64,000 nucleotides of DNA, taken from NCBI GenBank assembly GCA_013388855.1, contig JACAEM010000023.1:124001-188000 (forward strand), given 5' to 3'. This document shows positions 8,190 to 17,318 of the stretch, in pieces. The DNA is from Chloroflexota bacterium (GTDB lineage: Bacteria; Chloroflexota; Anaerolineae; Anaerolineales; Villigracilaceae). Numbering within the stretch: the stretch's first letter is position 1; every line of letters starts with the position of its first letter. The notes beneath the pieces were generated by a model, which worked only from the letters and a program-made list of their open reading frames with translations, was not told where the DNA came from and made no database searches. Made by a program: the position numbers and the translations under genes.

Positions 8190-9254
8190 CTAAATGATGA
8201 TCCCGCCGCCAATCAACAAATCACCTTGATAAAAGACCGCCGCCTGACCGGCTGTGACATCCCGCTGAGGCGCGTCAAAACGGACCTGGACCCGGCTTCC
8301 GTTATCCATAGGCGTTACCCACGCCTCAGCCTCCTTCGCGGTATAGCGGATCTTCACCTCCGCGCGGAACGACCCGGCTGGCGCCTCCCCACTCACCCAA
8401 TTGACATCTCGCGCGGTCAATTCGCTGGAACCCAATTCCTCCTGCGTACCAACGATAATGCGATTTGACACGGCATCCTTGCCCAACACATACAACGGAA
8501 CCGGCGAAGCAATTCCCAACCCCTTGCGCTGACCGATGGTGTAGTTCGGCAATCCGTTATGTTCGCCCAATACTTTTCCATCGCGAGTGACTATCTCTCC
8601 CGGCTGGAGCATGTGCGCAGCATTGCGCTGAAGGAAGCTGCGATAATCATCTCCGGCGAGAAAACACAAATCCTGCGAGTCCTTGCGAGAGGCGGTGGGC
8701 AGTCCATGCTTCTCGGCGATCCGGCGAATCTCCGGCTTGGGATAATCACCAACAGGAAACAAAGCATGTTTGAGTTTTTCCTGCGTCAGGATATGAAGCA
8801 CGTAGGATTGGTCTTTGCTTCTATCCACCGCACGCAACAGATGTACCCTTCCATCTTCGCCACTCGTCCTTCTTGCGTAATGCCCCGTTGCCATGTACTC
8901 CGCGCCAAGCGCCAAGGCATGGTCCAGTAAAAACGTCCAGCGGATCTTGCGGTTACAGATCAGGCATGGATTCGGCGTCTCGCCGCGTGCATATCCTTCG
9001 AGAAAGTACTCCACCACGGTCTCACGGAAAACGTCCTTGGCGTCGATGACATAAAAGGGGATATCCAATTTCGCCGCGACGCGGCGCGCCTGCGCCATCG
9101 AATCGGGCGTGCAGCAACGGTTGGTGTCCTCCTTACCGGGCTCGCTCCATAAACGGAGCATCATCCCAACAACTTCGTAGCCTTGCTCAAGGATCAAGGC
9201 GGCGGCGGCAGAGGAGTCCACACCTCCCGACATGGCAACGACAACTTTAGTCAT
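8190..9254 (-). CDS. mnmA: tRNA-specific 2-thiouridylase MnmA
   Basis: A 354-residue, full-length enzyme. The ATP-pyrophosphatase P-loop SGGVDSS lies at residues 9-15; the two catalytic cysteines are C97 in NPCLICNR and C197 in DLCFLAG. MnmA adenylates U34 of tRNA Lys, Glu and Gln and replaces O2 with sulfur, using persulfide sulfur delivered from a cysteine desulfurase. Consistent with this, its start codon overlaps the end of the cysteine desulfurase gene by 8 bases, so enzyme and sulfur donor are encoded in one operon. Confidence 0.97.
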   Translation of the reverse strand: MTKVVVAMSGGVDSSAAAALILEQGYEVVGMMLRLWSEPGKEDTNRCCTPDSMAQARRVAAKLDIPFYVIDAKDVFRETVVEYFLEGYARGETPNPCLICNRKIRWTFLLDHALALGAEYMATGHYARRTSGEDGRVHLLRAVDRSKDQSYVLHILTQEKLKHALFPVGDYPKPEIRRIAEKHGLPTASRKDSQDLCFLAGDDYRSFLQRNAAHMLQPGEIVTRDGKVLGEHNGLPNYTIGQRKGLGIASPVPLYVLGKDAVSNRIIVGTQEELGSSELTARDVNWVSGEAPAGSFRAEVKIRYTAKEAEAWVTPMDNGSRVQVRFDAPQRDVTAGQAAVFYQGDLLIGGGIII

Positions 9255-10410
9255 GGCGGTTGAGTTTGAGTTTTCGAGCTTTTTCGACCAAGCCAGGCAA
9301 AACCTTCAAAAACGAATCAACATCGGCAGGGGTAGTTTGAACTCCCAGTGTCACACGGAGGGAGCCCAAGCCCCACTCACGGGAAAGACCGATAGCATTC
9401 ATCACTTCGCTGGGCTCAGGATTGCCCGTCTTGCAAGCGGAACCGGAGGAACAGGCAAAGCCTGCGGCATCGAGCAGGGCGAGAAGCAAATTTCCATCCA
9501 CATCTTTGAAGACAAAACTGGCATGGTGAGGCAAACGCGATTCCCAATCCCCGGTCAGCCGGGAATCGGGAATCGTTTCAAGGACAGCCCCAATGATCCT
9601 GTCACGCAGCGGCTTGACATGTGCCGCGCGCCGTTCACGCTCCATGACTGTTAAACGTAATGCTTCTGCAAAACCAACAATATAAGGCACATTTTGAGTC
9701 CCGGCGCGCAGGTTGAACTCTTGTCCTCCGCCGGTAAGATGCGAGATGAGTGGCGTCCCTTTGCGGACGAATAACGCGCCGACACCTTTCGGTCCATAGA
9801 ACTTGTGCGCTCCAAGAGACATCATGTCCACGCCAAGGGACTGCACATCAATGGGCAAATATGCCGCAGCCTGCACAGCATCTGTGTGAAATAAAATGTT
9901 TTTCGAACGACAAACCTTCGCGATCTCTTTGATCGGGTTGATGGTGCCGATCTCATTATTGGCATACATGACTGAGACAATCGCGGTGTCCTCGCAAATC
10001 GCTTCGGCGACTTTCTCTGGGCTGACCCTGCCGCGTTCATCCACATCCAGCCATTCGATCAGGAAGCCCTCGTATTTTTCAAGATGCTTCAACGTATTGG
10101 TCACGGCAGGGTGTTCGGCGCGTGAAGCAAGGATCCTTTTGGCGCCGGTCCGTTCACGTATGGCATACGCCGCGCCGCGAATTGCAAGGTTGTCTGATTC
10201 CGAGCCGCATGAAGTAAAAATAATTTCATCGGGGCGGCAATTCAACATGGAGGCAACCATTTCCCGTGCGGAATCAACCGCAGACTCGGCAACCTGTCCA
10301 TAACGGTGAACAGACGAGGGGTTCCCAAAAGAAGCGTTGAAAAAAGGAGTCATCGCATCGAGCACGCGTGAATCCACAGGGGTCGTCGCAGAATAGTCCA
10401 GATAAATCAT
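9247..10410 (-). CDS. Cysteine desulfurase (IscS/NifS family)
   Basis: A 387-residue PLP enzyme. The PLP lysine is K203 in AHKFYGP, and the persulfide-forming cysteine is C326 in SSGSACKTG. It removes sulfur from cysteine as a persulfide for tRNA thiolation and Fe-S assembly. The gene overlaps mnmA by 8 bases, which points to U34 thiolation as a main outlet. No iscU, sufU or other cluster-assembly gene is nearby, so a role in Fe-S assembly cannot be judged from context. Confidence 0.95.
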   Translation of the reverse strand: MIYLDYSATTPVDSRVLDAMTPFFNASFGNPSSVHRYGQVAESAVDSAREMVASMLNCRPDEIIFTSCGSESDNLAIRGAAYAIRERTGAKRILASRAEHPAVTNTLKHLEKYEGFLIEWLDVDERGRVSPEKVAEAICEDTAIVSVMYANNEIGTINPIKEIAKVCRSKNILFHTDAVQAAAYLPIDVQSLGVDMMSLGAHKFYGPKGVGALFVRKGTPLISHLTGGGQEFNLRAGTQNVPYIVGFAEALRLTVMERERRAAHVKPLRDRIIGAVLETIPDSRLTGDWESRLPHHASFVFKDVDGNLLLALLDAAGFACSSGSACKTGNPEPSEVMNAIGLSREWGLGSLRVTLGVQTTPADVDSFLKVLPGLVEKARKLKLNRHD

Positions 10411-10517
10411 AGGGAAAGATTATAGCACGCTCATAATAGGAACAATGTAGGGTAATCGCCCGTTAAACGTTGTGCGAAAGGCAAGTAAAATTGCGCCTCT
10501 CTTGAAAGGAATGTAAC

Positions 10518-11255
10518 ATGATTAAAAGACGATTAAAAAATATTTTGCTGCTGTTCATGGTCTTTGCTCTCGCATTAACTGCATGCGGAGGAAGCGACGT
10601 GGAATCGACGCCGACACCCGACTCGAATTTGATCCTGACCCAGGTAGTGGAAACTTTTTCTGCGGGTCTGACTCAGACTGCGCTTGCCGCGCCCACCGAC
10701 ACGCCGATCCCCACCAATACAATACCTCCCACCATCCCGGCATTGCCGACCAGCACATCGGGAATCCCGTTCGGCACCGCGCCGACAAGTTCAGGCGGTT
10801 CGACCTCCACATCCTGTTACGGGCTGACTTTCGTAAGCGACGTGACCATCCCCGACAACACACAAATGACCCCAGGCAAGACCTTCACAAAGACATGGAA
10901 GGTGCTCAATTCAGGGACCTGCGCCTGGGAAGCAGGATTCAAATTCGCCTTCACGACCGGGGAGGCAATGGGAGGATCGACTTTTGTTTTGCCAGCCGCT
11001 GTTGCAGCCGGTGCGCAATACGACATTTCTGTAGCGATGACCGCACCCAGTACAGCGGGTACCTACAAAGGCTACTGGCGCATGTCCACTGCCGGGGGCC
11101 AATTCTTCGGCAATGAAGTGTATGTGGTCATCATCGTCGGAGGCGGCGTAGCCACGACCACAGCGACCACCTCTGATGTGGCGACAAATACCAGCGCTCC
11201 CGCGACTGCAACAACCACCCCCACCTCGACCGTACAACCAACGGCGACGCAGTGA
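10518..11255 (+). CDS. Lipoprotein with Thr/Pro stalk and NBR1-type Ig-like domain
   Basis: A 245-residue protein. A type II signal ends at LTAC with C23 as lipidation site, preceded by GAAAGGAA as ribosome-binding site. A Thr/Pro/Ser-rich stalk (about 30-95) leads to a domain with the pattern KTWKVLNSGTCAW and GYWRMSTAGGQFFG, typical of the 'next to BRCA1' central-domain fold found repeatedly in Chloroflexota lipoproteins. The C-terminus is again Thr-rich. Known members of this fold bind other proteins; a ligand for this protein cannot be inferred. It is a single-gene unit facing a convergent ABC exporter operon. Confidence 0.8.
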   Translation: MIKRRLKNILLLFMVFALALTACGGSDVESTPTPDSNLILTQVVETFSAGLTQTALAAPTDTPIPTNTIPPTIPALPTSTSGIPFGTAPTSSGGSTSTSCYGLTFVSDVTIPDNTQMTPGKTFTKTWKVLNSGTCAWEAGFKFAFTTGEAMGGSTFVLPAAVAAGAQYDISVAMTAPSTAGTYKGYWRMSTAGGQFFGNEVYVVIIVGGGVATTTATTSDVATNTSAPATATTTPTSTVQPTATQ

Positions 11256-11256
11256 C

Positions 11257-11295
11257 AACATAAAAGTACCTTCGTACTGAAGGGACTTTTATGTT
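11257..11295. terminator. Hairpin between convergent genes
   Basis: AACATAAAAGT (11257-11267) pairs with ACTTTTATGTT (11285-11295); inside it CCTTC pairs with GAAGG around GTACT. The structure is about 39 bases and lies between the stop of the lipoprotein gene and the stop of the minus-strand permease gene, whose TAA touches the stem. It could end transcripts from both sides, but no long U-tract follows on either strand. Confidence 0.6.
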
Positions 11296-12094
11296 AAAAA
11301 ACTTCCAGTGTCCCGCGTCGTTTGGCCACCACCTCGAACACCTTGAATAAGGTATATCCCAGAACAAAATACACCACACCAACCGCCAGCTCACCCCACA
11401 GCAACGGAGCGACCTCCGACAGGCTCGCGCCGCCCACCAGGGAACGCGCCGCCATGATGCCGCGTGTGAGTGGCAGCATGTATGACACGGACCGAATCCA
11501 AACCGGAAGATTCGCCAGTGGCACGTTGGCCCCCGAAAAGATAAGCAGGAGAAAATAGACAAAGTTGTTCACGAACATCACATTGACCGTGATCAGCGCA
11601 AGACAGCCCATCAACAGACCGAGTCCGCAGGTGCTGATGGTGGTGATGACGATGACCAACGCCAGCGCGCCGACATCCGTGTTGGAAAGGTCCAGTCCCA
11701 TCAATATAACGCCCCAGAAAAAGGCAATGACCACACCGAAGGCGCCGTCCATGATATTCATAAAGGCGCGCCCCATGAAGACGACAAGGCGGTTGGCAGG
11801 CGTGCCGAAAATATAGCCGAGGGTGCCGTTATCGCGATCGCCGCCGATGGACATGGTCATGCCGTAGATGCCGCTGACCGCCGCAATCTGAAGGGCATTA
11901 CCAACGATGTAGTATGACCGGTTATCGGCGCTGGTTGCAAACGTGCCAAGATAGACAAAGAAGAACATTTGCGCCAACGGCATGAGAATCTTCGATGCCG
12001 CATACTGGATCGGACGCATCCAATGGAAAAGAGCAACATAGGAAAGCAACGCACCCTGCCAAAAGAGGCGGAGATTATTGGTAAGAGTCTTCAT
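11294..12094 (-). CDS. ABC-2 type transporter permease
   Basis: A 266-residue protein with six predicted membrane segments and the ABC-2 membrane fold; the region VFMGRAFMNIMDGAFGVVIAF and the later LMGCLALITVN are typical of this superfamily. It is the last gene of a tight minus-strand operon: ATPase at 12892-13863, a first permease at 12098-12895, then this one after 3 bases. Two different permeases with one ATPase suggest a heterodimeric membrane part. ABC-2 exporters move drugs, lipids or polysaccharides; the substrate here is unknown. Confidence 0.88.
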   Translation of the reverse strand: MKTLTNNLRLFWQGALLSYVALFHWMRPIQYAASKILMPLAQMFFFVYLGTFATSADNRSYYIVGNALQIAAVSGIYGMTMSIGGDRDNGTLGYIFGTPANRLVVFMGRAFMNIMDGAFGVVIAFFWGVILMGLDLSNTDVGALALVIVITTISTCGLGLLMGCLALITVNVMFVNNFVYFLLLIFSGANVPLANLPVWIRSVSYMLPLTRGIMAARSLVGGASLSEVAPLLWGELAVGVVYFVLGYTLFKVFEVVAKRRGTLEVF

Positions 12095-12097
12095 GCC

Positions 12098-12895
12098 TCA
12101 CTCCATCCCCAGCGTGGCATCGACGCGGGCTTTGTAAAGCATGATCTTGAACAGGCGCGAGGCAATCAGCAGGTCTACCAAAGAGAAGACGAACATCATG
12201 CCCCATGCAAAGAGAGTCTCAGTTAGCGGCGCGCCGCCCGTCGAGGTGCCGTGAAGCGCCACCGCCGCCCAGTATGGCGGGAGCAGCCAGGAGATCGGAT
12301 TCGTCCACGCAGGCAGGAGCAGGACCGGAAATAGGAATCCGCACAGAATATAGACCGGAAACTCCATGGCGTTCTGCCAGGCTCTCACGCCCGGGTTCAT
12401 GACAAAAATCGGAGCGATAATGAGTCCAAAACTGATGAAAGCAATGACCGTGAAGATGATGGACACAATAAACAACAGCGGTTGTTGGATTACCAGATTG
12501 TAACCAAAAAGCCATGAAGCAATGAAATACCCCGCCACCATCGAAACCAAAGATTGGATCACGTTTCCGAGGTTTTTGCCATATACAATCACTTCAAACG
12601 GTATGGGAATTGCCACCAGCGACTCAAGCGTCCCTGACCAGCGCTCAGCATTGATACTCCCGCCAGAGATGAAGAGCAGGCTCGACCATAATCCCGTCAA
12701 CCCGCTGCCCACAACGACGAACATTGCCGCATCTGCGCCTTTATCTTTGAGCATCCACAAGCCGAGCAAGGCAATGAGGATCGGCTGGAGGAACACGGTA
12801 AAAATGATGAAACCATCCATCATTTGCTGGCGGATGTTCATTTCGGCAACGATCAACACCGTCCGCCAGTATTTTGATAACAACGTGAGATTCAT
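12098..12895 (-). CDS. ABC-2 type transporter permease
   Basis: A 265-residue protein with about six membrane helices and the ABC-2 signature region AWQNAMEFPVYILCGFLFPV near residue 180. Its start overlaps the stop of the ATPase gene by 4 bases (ATGA), and its stop lies 3 bases before the next permease gene, so the three are certainly one operon. It would pair with the 11294-12094 protein as the membrane part of an exporter driven by the 12892-13863 ATPase. Confidence 0.9.
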   Translation of the reverse strand: MNLTLLSKYWRTVLIVAEMNIRQQMMDGFIIFTVFLQPILIALLGLWMLKDKGADAAMFVVVGSGLTGLWSSLLFISGGSINAERWSGTLESLVAIPIPFEVIVYGKNLGNVIQSLVSMVAGYFIASWLFGYNLVIQQPLLFIVSIIFTVIAFISFGLIIAPIFVMNPGVRAWQNAMEFPVYILCGFLFPVLLLPAWTNPISWLLPPYWAAVALHGTSTGGAPLTETLFAWGMMFVFSLVDLLIASRLFKIMLYKARVDATLGME

Positions 12896-13863
12896 ACCGT
12901 GCCTCCCACCAGACGGACATAGGCATCTTCCAACGTGGGTTCGCGGACGATGACCCGACCGACCTTCAACCCCTCCAACGCAGACATGACATCAGGCACC
13001 GCCTCTGCCCCACGGGATGTCTGGATCAGCAACATTTGCTTTTGTCCCTGATCCTCAACGGAGAGCGCATCAGCAAATGGCAGGGCGCGCAGTTTCTCAA
13101 TAACTGAATCCGGCGCGCCAAAAGTTTCTACCTCCACCACATTCAGGTCACGGACATGAGACTTGAGTCCGCCGGGGGTGTCGATGGCGATGATGCACCC
13201 GTGGTTGATGATAGCAATGCGATCACAGAGCGCGTCCGCTTCGAACATGTAGTGCGTGGTAAGCAGGATGGTTTTTTTCTCGGATTGCAAATTGAGAATG
13301 ACCTGCCGGAATTCACGTGCACCGACCGGGTCGAGTCCCAGGGTTGGCTCGTCAAGAAAAAGAACATCGGGGTCGTGGAGCAGCGTCCGCGCGACGTGGA
13401 GGCGCTGTTTCATGCCCCGCGAGTAACCCTGCACTTTCTCTTCACCGCGCCCATTCAAGCCGACCATTTCCAGCAAATAAGGAATCCGCTTTTTGGTGAT
13501 GTCATAATCCATGTTGTAGAGGCTGGCAAAATAACGCAGGTTGTCGATACCCGAGAGACGCCAGTACAAGCCGCGCTCGCCGCCGAAGATGAACCCAATC
13601 TGCTTGCGAACCTCGTCCGCCCGGTGGACAATGTCAAATCCTTTAACGGAAGCAGACCCGGAGGTTGGGATGAGAAGCGTGGTCAACATCTTGACCGTGG
13701 TCGTTTTTCCGGCACCATTCGGTCCGAGTAACCCGAATAATTCGCCTTCCGGGATCTCAAACGAGACGTCTTCCACTGCGACCACTTCTTTTGTAGTCCG
13801 TTTGATTACGCCTATTTGGGATGAAAAAACCCGGCGAAGGTGAGAAACTTCAATTGCATTCAT
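12892..13863 (-). CDS. ABC-2 type transporter ATP-binding protein (DrrA-like)
   Basis: A 323-residue ATPase. Walker A GPNGAGKTT, signature YSRGMKQRL, Walker B VLFLDEPTLGLD and the switch histidine in LLTTHY are all intact. A basic insertion (SQIGVIKRTTKEVV) follows the first strand, and the C-terminal extension of about 90 residues matches the DrrA-type tail. It energises export together with the two permeases encoded directly downstream. It is divergent from the small gene at 13938, with a 74-base shared control region. Confidence 0.93.
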   Translation of the reverse strand: MNAIEVSHLRRVFSSQIGVIKRTTKEVVAVEDVSFEIPEGELFGLLGPNGAGKTTTVKMLTTLLIPTSGSASVKGFDIVHRADEVRKQIGFIFGGERGLYWRLSGIDNLRYFASLYNMDYDITKKRIPYLLEMVGLNGRGEEKVQGYSRGMKQRLHVARTLLHDPDVLFLDEPTLGLDPVGAREFRQVILNLQSEKKTILLTTHYMFEADALCDRIAIINHGCIIAIDTPGGLKSHVRDLNVVEVETFGAPDSVIEKLRALPFADALSVEDQGQKQMLLIQTSRGAEAVPDVMSALEGLKVGRVIVREPTLEDAYVRLVGGTV

Positions 13864-13905
13864 AGATAATCCTCAATATAAAGTGGAATGATTGTACTCC
13901 GAAAG

Positions 13906-13914
13906 TGCTATAAT
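13906..13914 (+). promoter_or_regulatory. Extended -10 promoter for the small gene at 13938
   Basis: TGCTATAAT at 13906-13914 is an extended -10 (TGn plus a perfect TATAAT); no good -35 lies at the usual distance, which fits extended -10 promoters. The start codon of the small gene lies 24 bases downstream with AAAGGAG in between. Confidence 0.55.
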
Positions 13915-13937
13915 AAAAATGTGGAAAGGAGCAATCC

Positions 13938-14147
13938 ATGTCAGAGCATGAAAAGAAATGGAAAGAACATATTCCCGAAGAAACGCGTGAACATTACAAG
14001 AAGGCGCGCGAGGAATTTAAAAAGTCGGTAGAAGATTTACTACCTGAGGGTTTTTTGAAGCATCACCGCGCTGCCCGTCGCGAGATGTTACTCGCCTGGC
14101 GAAGTATGCTTGATCATGCCATCCAAAAGATGGATGAGAAAGCGTAA
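13938..14147 (+). CDS. Small charged hypothetical protein
   Basis: A 69-residue soluble protein rich in Lys, Glu and Arg, probably all helical (MSEHEKKWKEHIPEET..., with a second helix from about 44). Gene reality is supported by a strong AAAGGAG ribosome-binding site six bases before ATG, an extended -10 promoter and a clear terminator afterwards. No family was recognised. It is a single-gene transcription unit divergent from the ABC-2 exporter operon. Confidence 0.7.
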   Translation: MSEHEKKWKEHIPEETREHYKKAREEFKKSVEDLLPEGFLKHHRAARREMLLAWRSMLDHAIQKMDEKA

Positions 14148-14168
14148 GTACGTCCATAACAACAACCG

Positions 14169-14218
14169 GAGACAACAGGATAGAAGGGGGGGTGGCTTTG
14201 TTGTCTCTATATTTTTAA
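14169..14218 (+). terminator. Rho-independent terminator after the small gene
   Basis: GAGACAACA (14169-14177) pairs with TGTTGTCTC (14199-14207), followed by TATATTTTTAATT. The loop is long (21 bases, G-rich). Confidence 0.7.
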
Positions 14219-14361
14219 TTGGGAGTGATTGAAAAGCACAAGTTGTCGGCGCGGGCAAAGATTTGCGACATTATTGCGGATCTAAGTAAAAGATATTTAG
14301 CATAGAAGGAACTGAAAATCTCCATGCCCGGTGTCCCCGTGGTTTGTGGTTTTGGGCAAGA

Positions 14362-16035
14362 TCATTCCTTTCGCGAGAGTAAGATCCACAGCAACGCGAC
14401 CAATGCCGTAGCAGCTAAGACCTCTCCGAAAAGCATATTCCCTGCGTTGTAAAGCAAAATCCCACCCAGCAACAGCCCTAGAAAAATGACCCCGCCCGTC
14501 AGGCGATCCACGGCACGCGTGAGGGAACGGACATCGCGGCTCACCTGCGGAGATTGCACCATCAGCCCGCCGCTTTCGACCTGCGCCAAGACGCGGTTGG
14601 CTTGTGAAGGCAGGGCGATTAAATTCTGCAAGATCGCACCAAATTCTTCGAGCCAATCACCGAGTCCCTTTGTGGTTTCGCTTTCGATCAATTTACGCGC
14701 ATATGGCGACAGTTGATTCCATAAGTTGAAATCCGGGTCGAGACCGGTGCACATCCCTGAAAGGATTGCCACCGTGCGCGCCAGCATAATGAGGTTATTT
14801 GGTACCTGAAACGGCATACTGAAAATCAAGTCACGGTATTGGTGGGCAAATTTCCTGATTTCATCGGGACTGGTCTTGCGCAGTTCACTCATGGACATAC
14901 CCCAAAAACGGTCAAACACCCGCGCTTCAGCTTGCTCGATCAAGTGTAAATCCGCACCGGGAAGAAGCATGCCTAACTGCTGATAGGATTTCACCACGCG
15001 CGCCGCATCCTTCGTTCCCACACCAATCAACATTTCGCGCAAGGCATCACGAATATTGGCAGGTACGCGTGCAGTCATGCCAAAATCCACGAAGGTCAGC
15101 TTCCATTTGCGGGATGAATCGCCCTCAGGTTCGAGCGGAGTCACAAACAAATTGCCGGGATGCGGGTCAGCATGGACGAATCCATCTTCAAAGATTTGCT
15201 TGAGATAGGTATCCAACAATTTATCTGCCACATCGCTGCGTTTGATCCCCGCGGCGGTAATGGCATCGTAGTCCGTGATCTTGATGGCATACACATCCTC
15301 CAAAGTTAACACACGCAAGGTCGTGAGTCTTTTCACCACACGCGGCACATGCACATCTACGTCGTCCTTAAAATTCCTGAGGAACGTCTCCGCATTTTCC
15401 GCCTCATGCAAATAATCGATCTCTTCACGGACAGTCGCAGAAAATTCCCGCAATAAGGCAGGGACATCTGCATGCTCGCGCACAGGGCGATAACGCATCA
15501 GCCAGTCTCCCACCCGCTTCAGCGCGGATAGATCCACCTCCACGATCCATTCGATGAATGGGCGCTGTACTTTGACAACCACATTTCGGAATCCATCCGC
15601 ATCATCCTCACGCCTGAGCCTGGCGCGGTGAACCTGGCCAAGGGAGGCGGCTGCAAGCGGATTCTTGTCAAACCATTCGAATTTATCCAACAACGGAGCA
15701 CCAAGCTCCTTTTCAGCCAGTTCTTTGATGGCAGCGTACGGCTCGGCAGGAACCTCATCCTGCAAGTTTGCCAGTTCATCCGTGACTTCTGGCGGCAAAA
15801 CATCCAGCCGCGAGGATAAGAACTGCCCCACTTTGATCATGACTCCGCCCATGCGAATCGCCAACGCCCGAAACCGGATCGCCTCCCGACGAAACCGTTC
15901 CGCGCGTGTATGGCGCGTCCACTTCCGTAAACCGATTCTTGCAATGACAACTTCCCAGAGGATGAAACGGGCAATGCCCCCCGCGAAAAAATACAGGATT
16001 CTGAAGTAACGTCCGCGTAAACGTGGAGGCTGCAT
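14362..16035 (-). CDS. ABC1/UbiB family atypical kinase
   Basis: A 557-residue protein. The start at 16035 is chosen because GGGAG lies five bases upstream; upstream in-frame starts lack a site. Family motifs are all present: KVGQFLSSR (the KxGQ motif), the Ala-rich loop AAASLGQVHRA, VKVQRP, DPHPGNLF and VDFGM. Two hydrophobic helices close the C-terminus and should anchor it in the membrane. Members act as unusual ATPases/kinases in quinone or lipid metabolism (UbiB, COQ8); no quinone genes are nearby, so the pathway is open. It is divergent from the Mut7-C gene. Confidence 0.9.
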   Translation of the reverse strand: MQPPRLRGRYFRILYFFAGGIARFILWEVVIARIGLRKWTRHTRAERFRREAIRFRALAIRMGGVMIKVGQFLSSRLDVLPPEVTDELANLQDEVPAEPYAAIKELAEKELGAPLLDKFEWFDKNPLAAASLGQVHRARLRREDDADGFRNVVVKVQRPFIEWIVEVDLSALKRVGDWLMRYRPVREHADVPALLREFSATVREEIDYLHEAENAETFLRNFKDDVDVHVPRVVKRLTTLRVLTLEDVYAIKITDYDAITAAGIKRSDVADKLLDTYLKQIFEDGFVHADPHPGNLFVTPLEPEGDSSRKWKLTFVDFGMTARVPANIRDALREMLIGVGTKDAARVVKSYQQLGMLLPGADLHLIEQAEARVFDRFWGMSMSELRKTSPDEIRKFAHQYRDLIFSMPFQVPNNLIMLARTVAILSGMCTGLDPDFNLWNQLSPYARKLIESETTKGLGDWLEEFGAILQNLIALPSQANRVLAQVESGGLMVQSPQVSRDVRSLTRAVDRLTGGVIFLGLLLGGILLYNAGNMLFGEVLAATALVALLWILLSRKE

Positions 16036-16134
16036 GGTGTCTCCCATAATTTGATGCTTGGATTCTATCACCGGCGGCCGACTCGCCTGTCGCTGAACGC
16101 CAATGACAATCCGCGCAAGGAATATAATCAACCC

Positions 16135-16833
16135 ATGAACACAGCATATTTCCGGTTCCACGGTAGGTTGAACGATTTCCTGCCAAAAGAACAACGCGGA
16201 CAATTAATCGCCATCCATTTCAGGGAACGACAATCGGTCAAGCATTTGGCGGAGTCGCTGGGAGTGCCGCACCCGGAGGTCGGTTTAGTGCAGGTCAACG
16301 GGCAGGAGGAAACGCTGGGACGGATCACAGAGAATGAAGACCGGGTTGAAATCCATCCCATCGAGAACGGATGTCCTATCGAACCGCGCTTTTTGCTCGA
16401 CTGCCATCTTGGTCGCCTAGCCGCCCATTTACGGATGCTGGGCTTTGACTGTCTGTATCAAAACGATTTTGGCGACTCAATCATGACCGAGATCGTCATT
16501 CGGGAACAGCGTATTTTACTCACGCGTGACCGGCGCCTGTTGATGAGGAAAATCATCCAGCATGGATATTGTTTGCGTTCGCTCGACCCGCTGGAGCAAT
16601 TGACGGAAGTCGTTCGACGTTTTGAATTATCAGCTCGTATTCAACCTTTCCATCGCTGCCTACGATGTAACCGGCCCCTCGCGCCGATTGAAAAAAAGAT
16701 AATCGCCGACCAGTTGGAACCGCTGACCAAACTGTATTTTGATGAGTTCCACATCTGCCCCGCTTGCAAACAGATCTACTGGAAGGGTTCCCATTATGAC
16801 AAGATGGTGAAGGTGGTCGAACAGATTCGTTGA
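16135..16833 (+). CDS. Mut7-C RNase-domain protein with N-terminal ubiquitin-like domain
   Basis: A 232-residue protein starting at ATG 16135. Residues about 1-80 form a MoaD/ThiS-like (Mut7-C ubiquitin) domain; about 84-170 match the Mut7-C PIN-like nuclease fold (FLLDCHLGRLAAHLRMLGFDCLY, then LLTRDRRL with acidic residues); the tail is a zinc ribbon with CLRCNRP and CPACKQIYW. The family is predicted to act as a ribonuclease or toxin-like RNA enzyme; substrates are not known. It is convergent with the DUF4404 gene, separated by a bidirectional terminator. Confidence 0.85.
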   Translation: MNTAYFRFHGRLNDFLPKEQRGQLIAIHFRERQSVKHLAESLGVPHPEVGLVQVNGQEETLGRITENEDRVEIHPIENGCPIEPRFLLDCHLGRLAAHLRMLGFDCLYQNDFGDSIMTEIVIREQRILLTRDRRLLMRKIIQHGYCLRSLDPLEQLTEVVRRFELSARIQPFHRCLRCNRPLAPIEKKIIADQLEPLTKLYFDEFHICPACKQIYWKGSHYDKMVKVVEQIR

Positions 16834-16841
16834 CAGGTGGA

Positions 16842-16880
16842 ATCAAAAACGGACGAGACTCCCCGCCCGTTTTTGATTTG
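16842..16880. terminator. Bidirectional terminator between Mut7-C and DUF4404 genes
   Basis: ATCAAAAACGG (16842-16852) pairs perfectly with CCGTTTTTGAT (16867-16877). The A-run and T-run in the two arms let it work on both strands, between two convergent genes. Confidence 0.8.
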
Positions 16881-16887
16881 GCGCCCA

Positions 16888-17154
16888 TCAAATCCCTGCA
16901 TTGCTCAGGATGGTCATCATGTGCGACAAGGCGGATGTGAGATTGGGGTGCGTAATCTCGAAATGATCAATGGCATCCTGCAACCGCTCTAGCATGGACT
17001 CGTCGGTTTGCGCGCCCTCAGATCGCTCCAATAATTTTCGGATATCGTCATCGAGGCTGCGCAGTAACTCGCGCCCTTTATCGTCCACAGCATCTACCTT
17101 CCCGAGTTCATCGTGAAGCTGTTCGAGAAGCTTGCTCAAATTTTTATCGGTCAT
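16888..17154 (-). CDS. DUF4404 family protein
   Basis: An 88-residue acidic helical protein (MTDKNLSKLLEQLHDELGK...) ending in HPNLTSALSHMMTILSNAGI, the conserved end of the DUF4404 family. The predicted structure is two long helices, probably oligomeric. Its function is unknown. A GGAGGAGC site precedes the ATG. It stands alone, convergent with the Mut7-C gene and divergent from the LacI-type regulator. Confidence 0.8.
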   Translation of the reverse strand: MTDKNLSKLLEQLHDELGKVDAVDDKGRELLRSLDDDIRKLLERSEGAQTDESMLERLQDAIDHFEITHPNLTSALSHMMTILSNAGI

Positions 17155-17260
17155 TGTAAAGCTCCTCCTTCCTGTTCACTGGATTCGAATTAAGTGTTTC
17201 AGTCTTATTGTACAACTTTTTGATGGAGCAGTGAAAATTCGCGGAAAAGCTTCGCACCTC

Positions 17261-17289
17261 TTGACAGGCTAAACTGAGGGTTGTATAAT
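17261..17289 (+). promoter_or_regulatory. Sigma-70 promoter of the lacI-type gene
   Basis: TTGACA at 17261-17266 and TATAAT at 17284-17289 are both perfect consensus boxes with the ideal 17-base spacer. Transcription should begin near 17296, inside the operator palindrome at 17289-17302. Confidence 0.9.
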
Positions 17290-17302
17290 GCAACCGGTTG
17301 CA
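17289..17302. promoter_or_regulatory. LacI-family operator overlapping -10 and start site
   Basis: TGCAACCGGTTGCA is a perfect 14-bp palindrome with the central CG expected for LacI/GalR regulators. It touches the last base of the -10 box and covers the predicted transcription start, a position suited to direct repression of the regulator's own gene. A near copy lies at 18361-18374. Confidence 0.88.
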
Positions 17303-17318
17303 GAAATCAAGGAACATA

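Noticed and set aside
14315-14361. Short CCACGG/GACACC-like simple repeat before the ABC1-kinase stop
   Set aside because: It resembles the degenerate CCACGGAGACACGGAG-type stretches found between genes in many environmental genomes, but only two or three units are present, too few to call.
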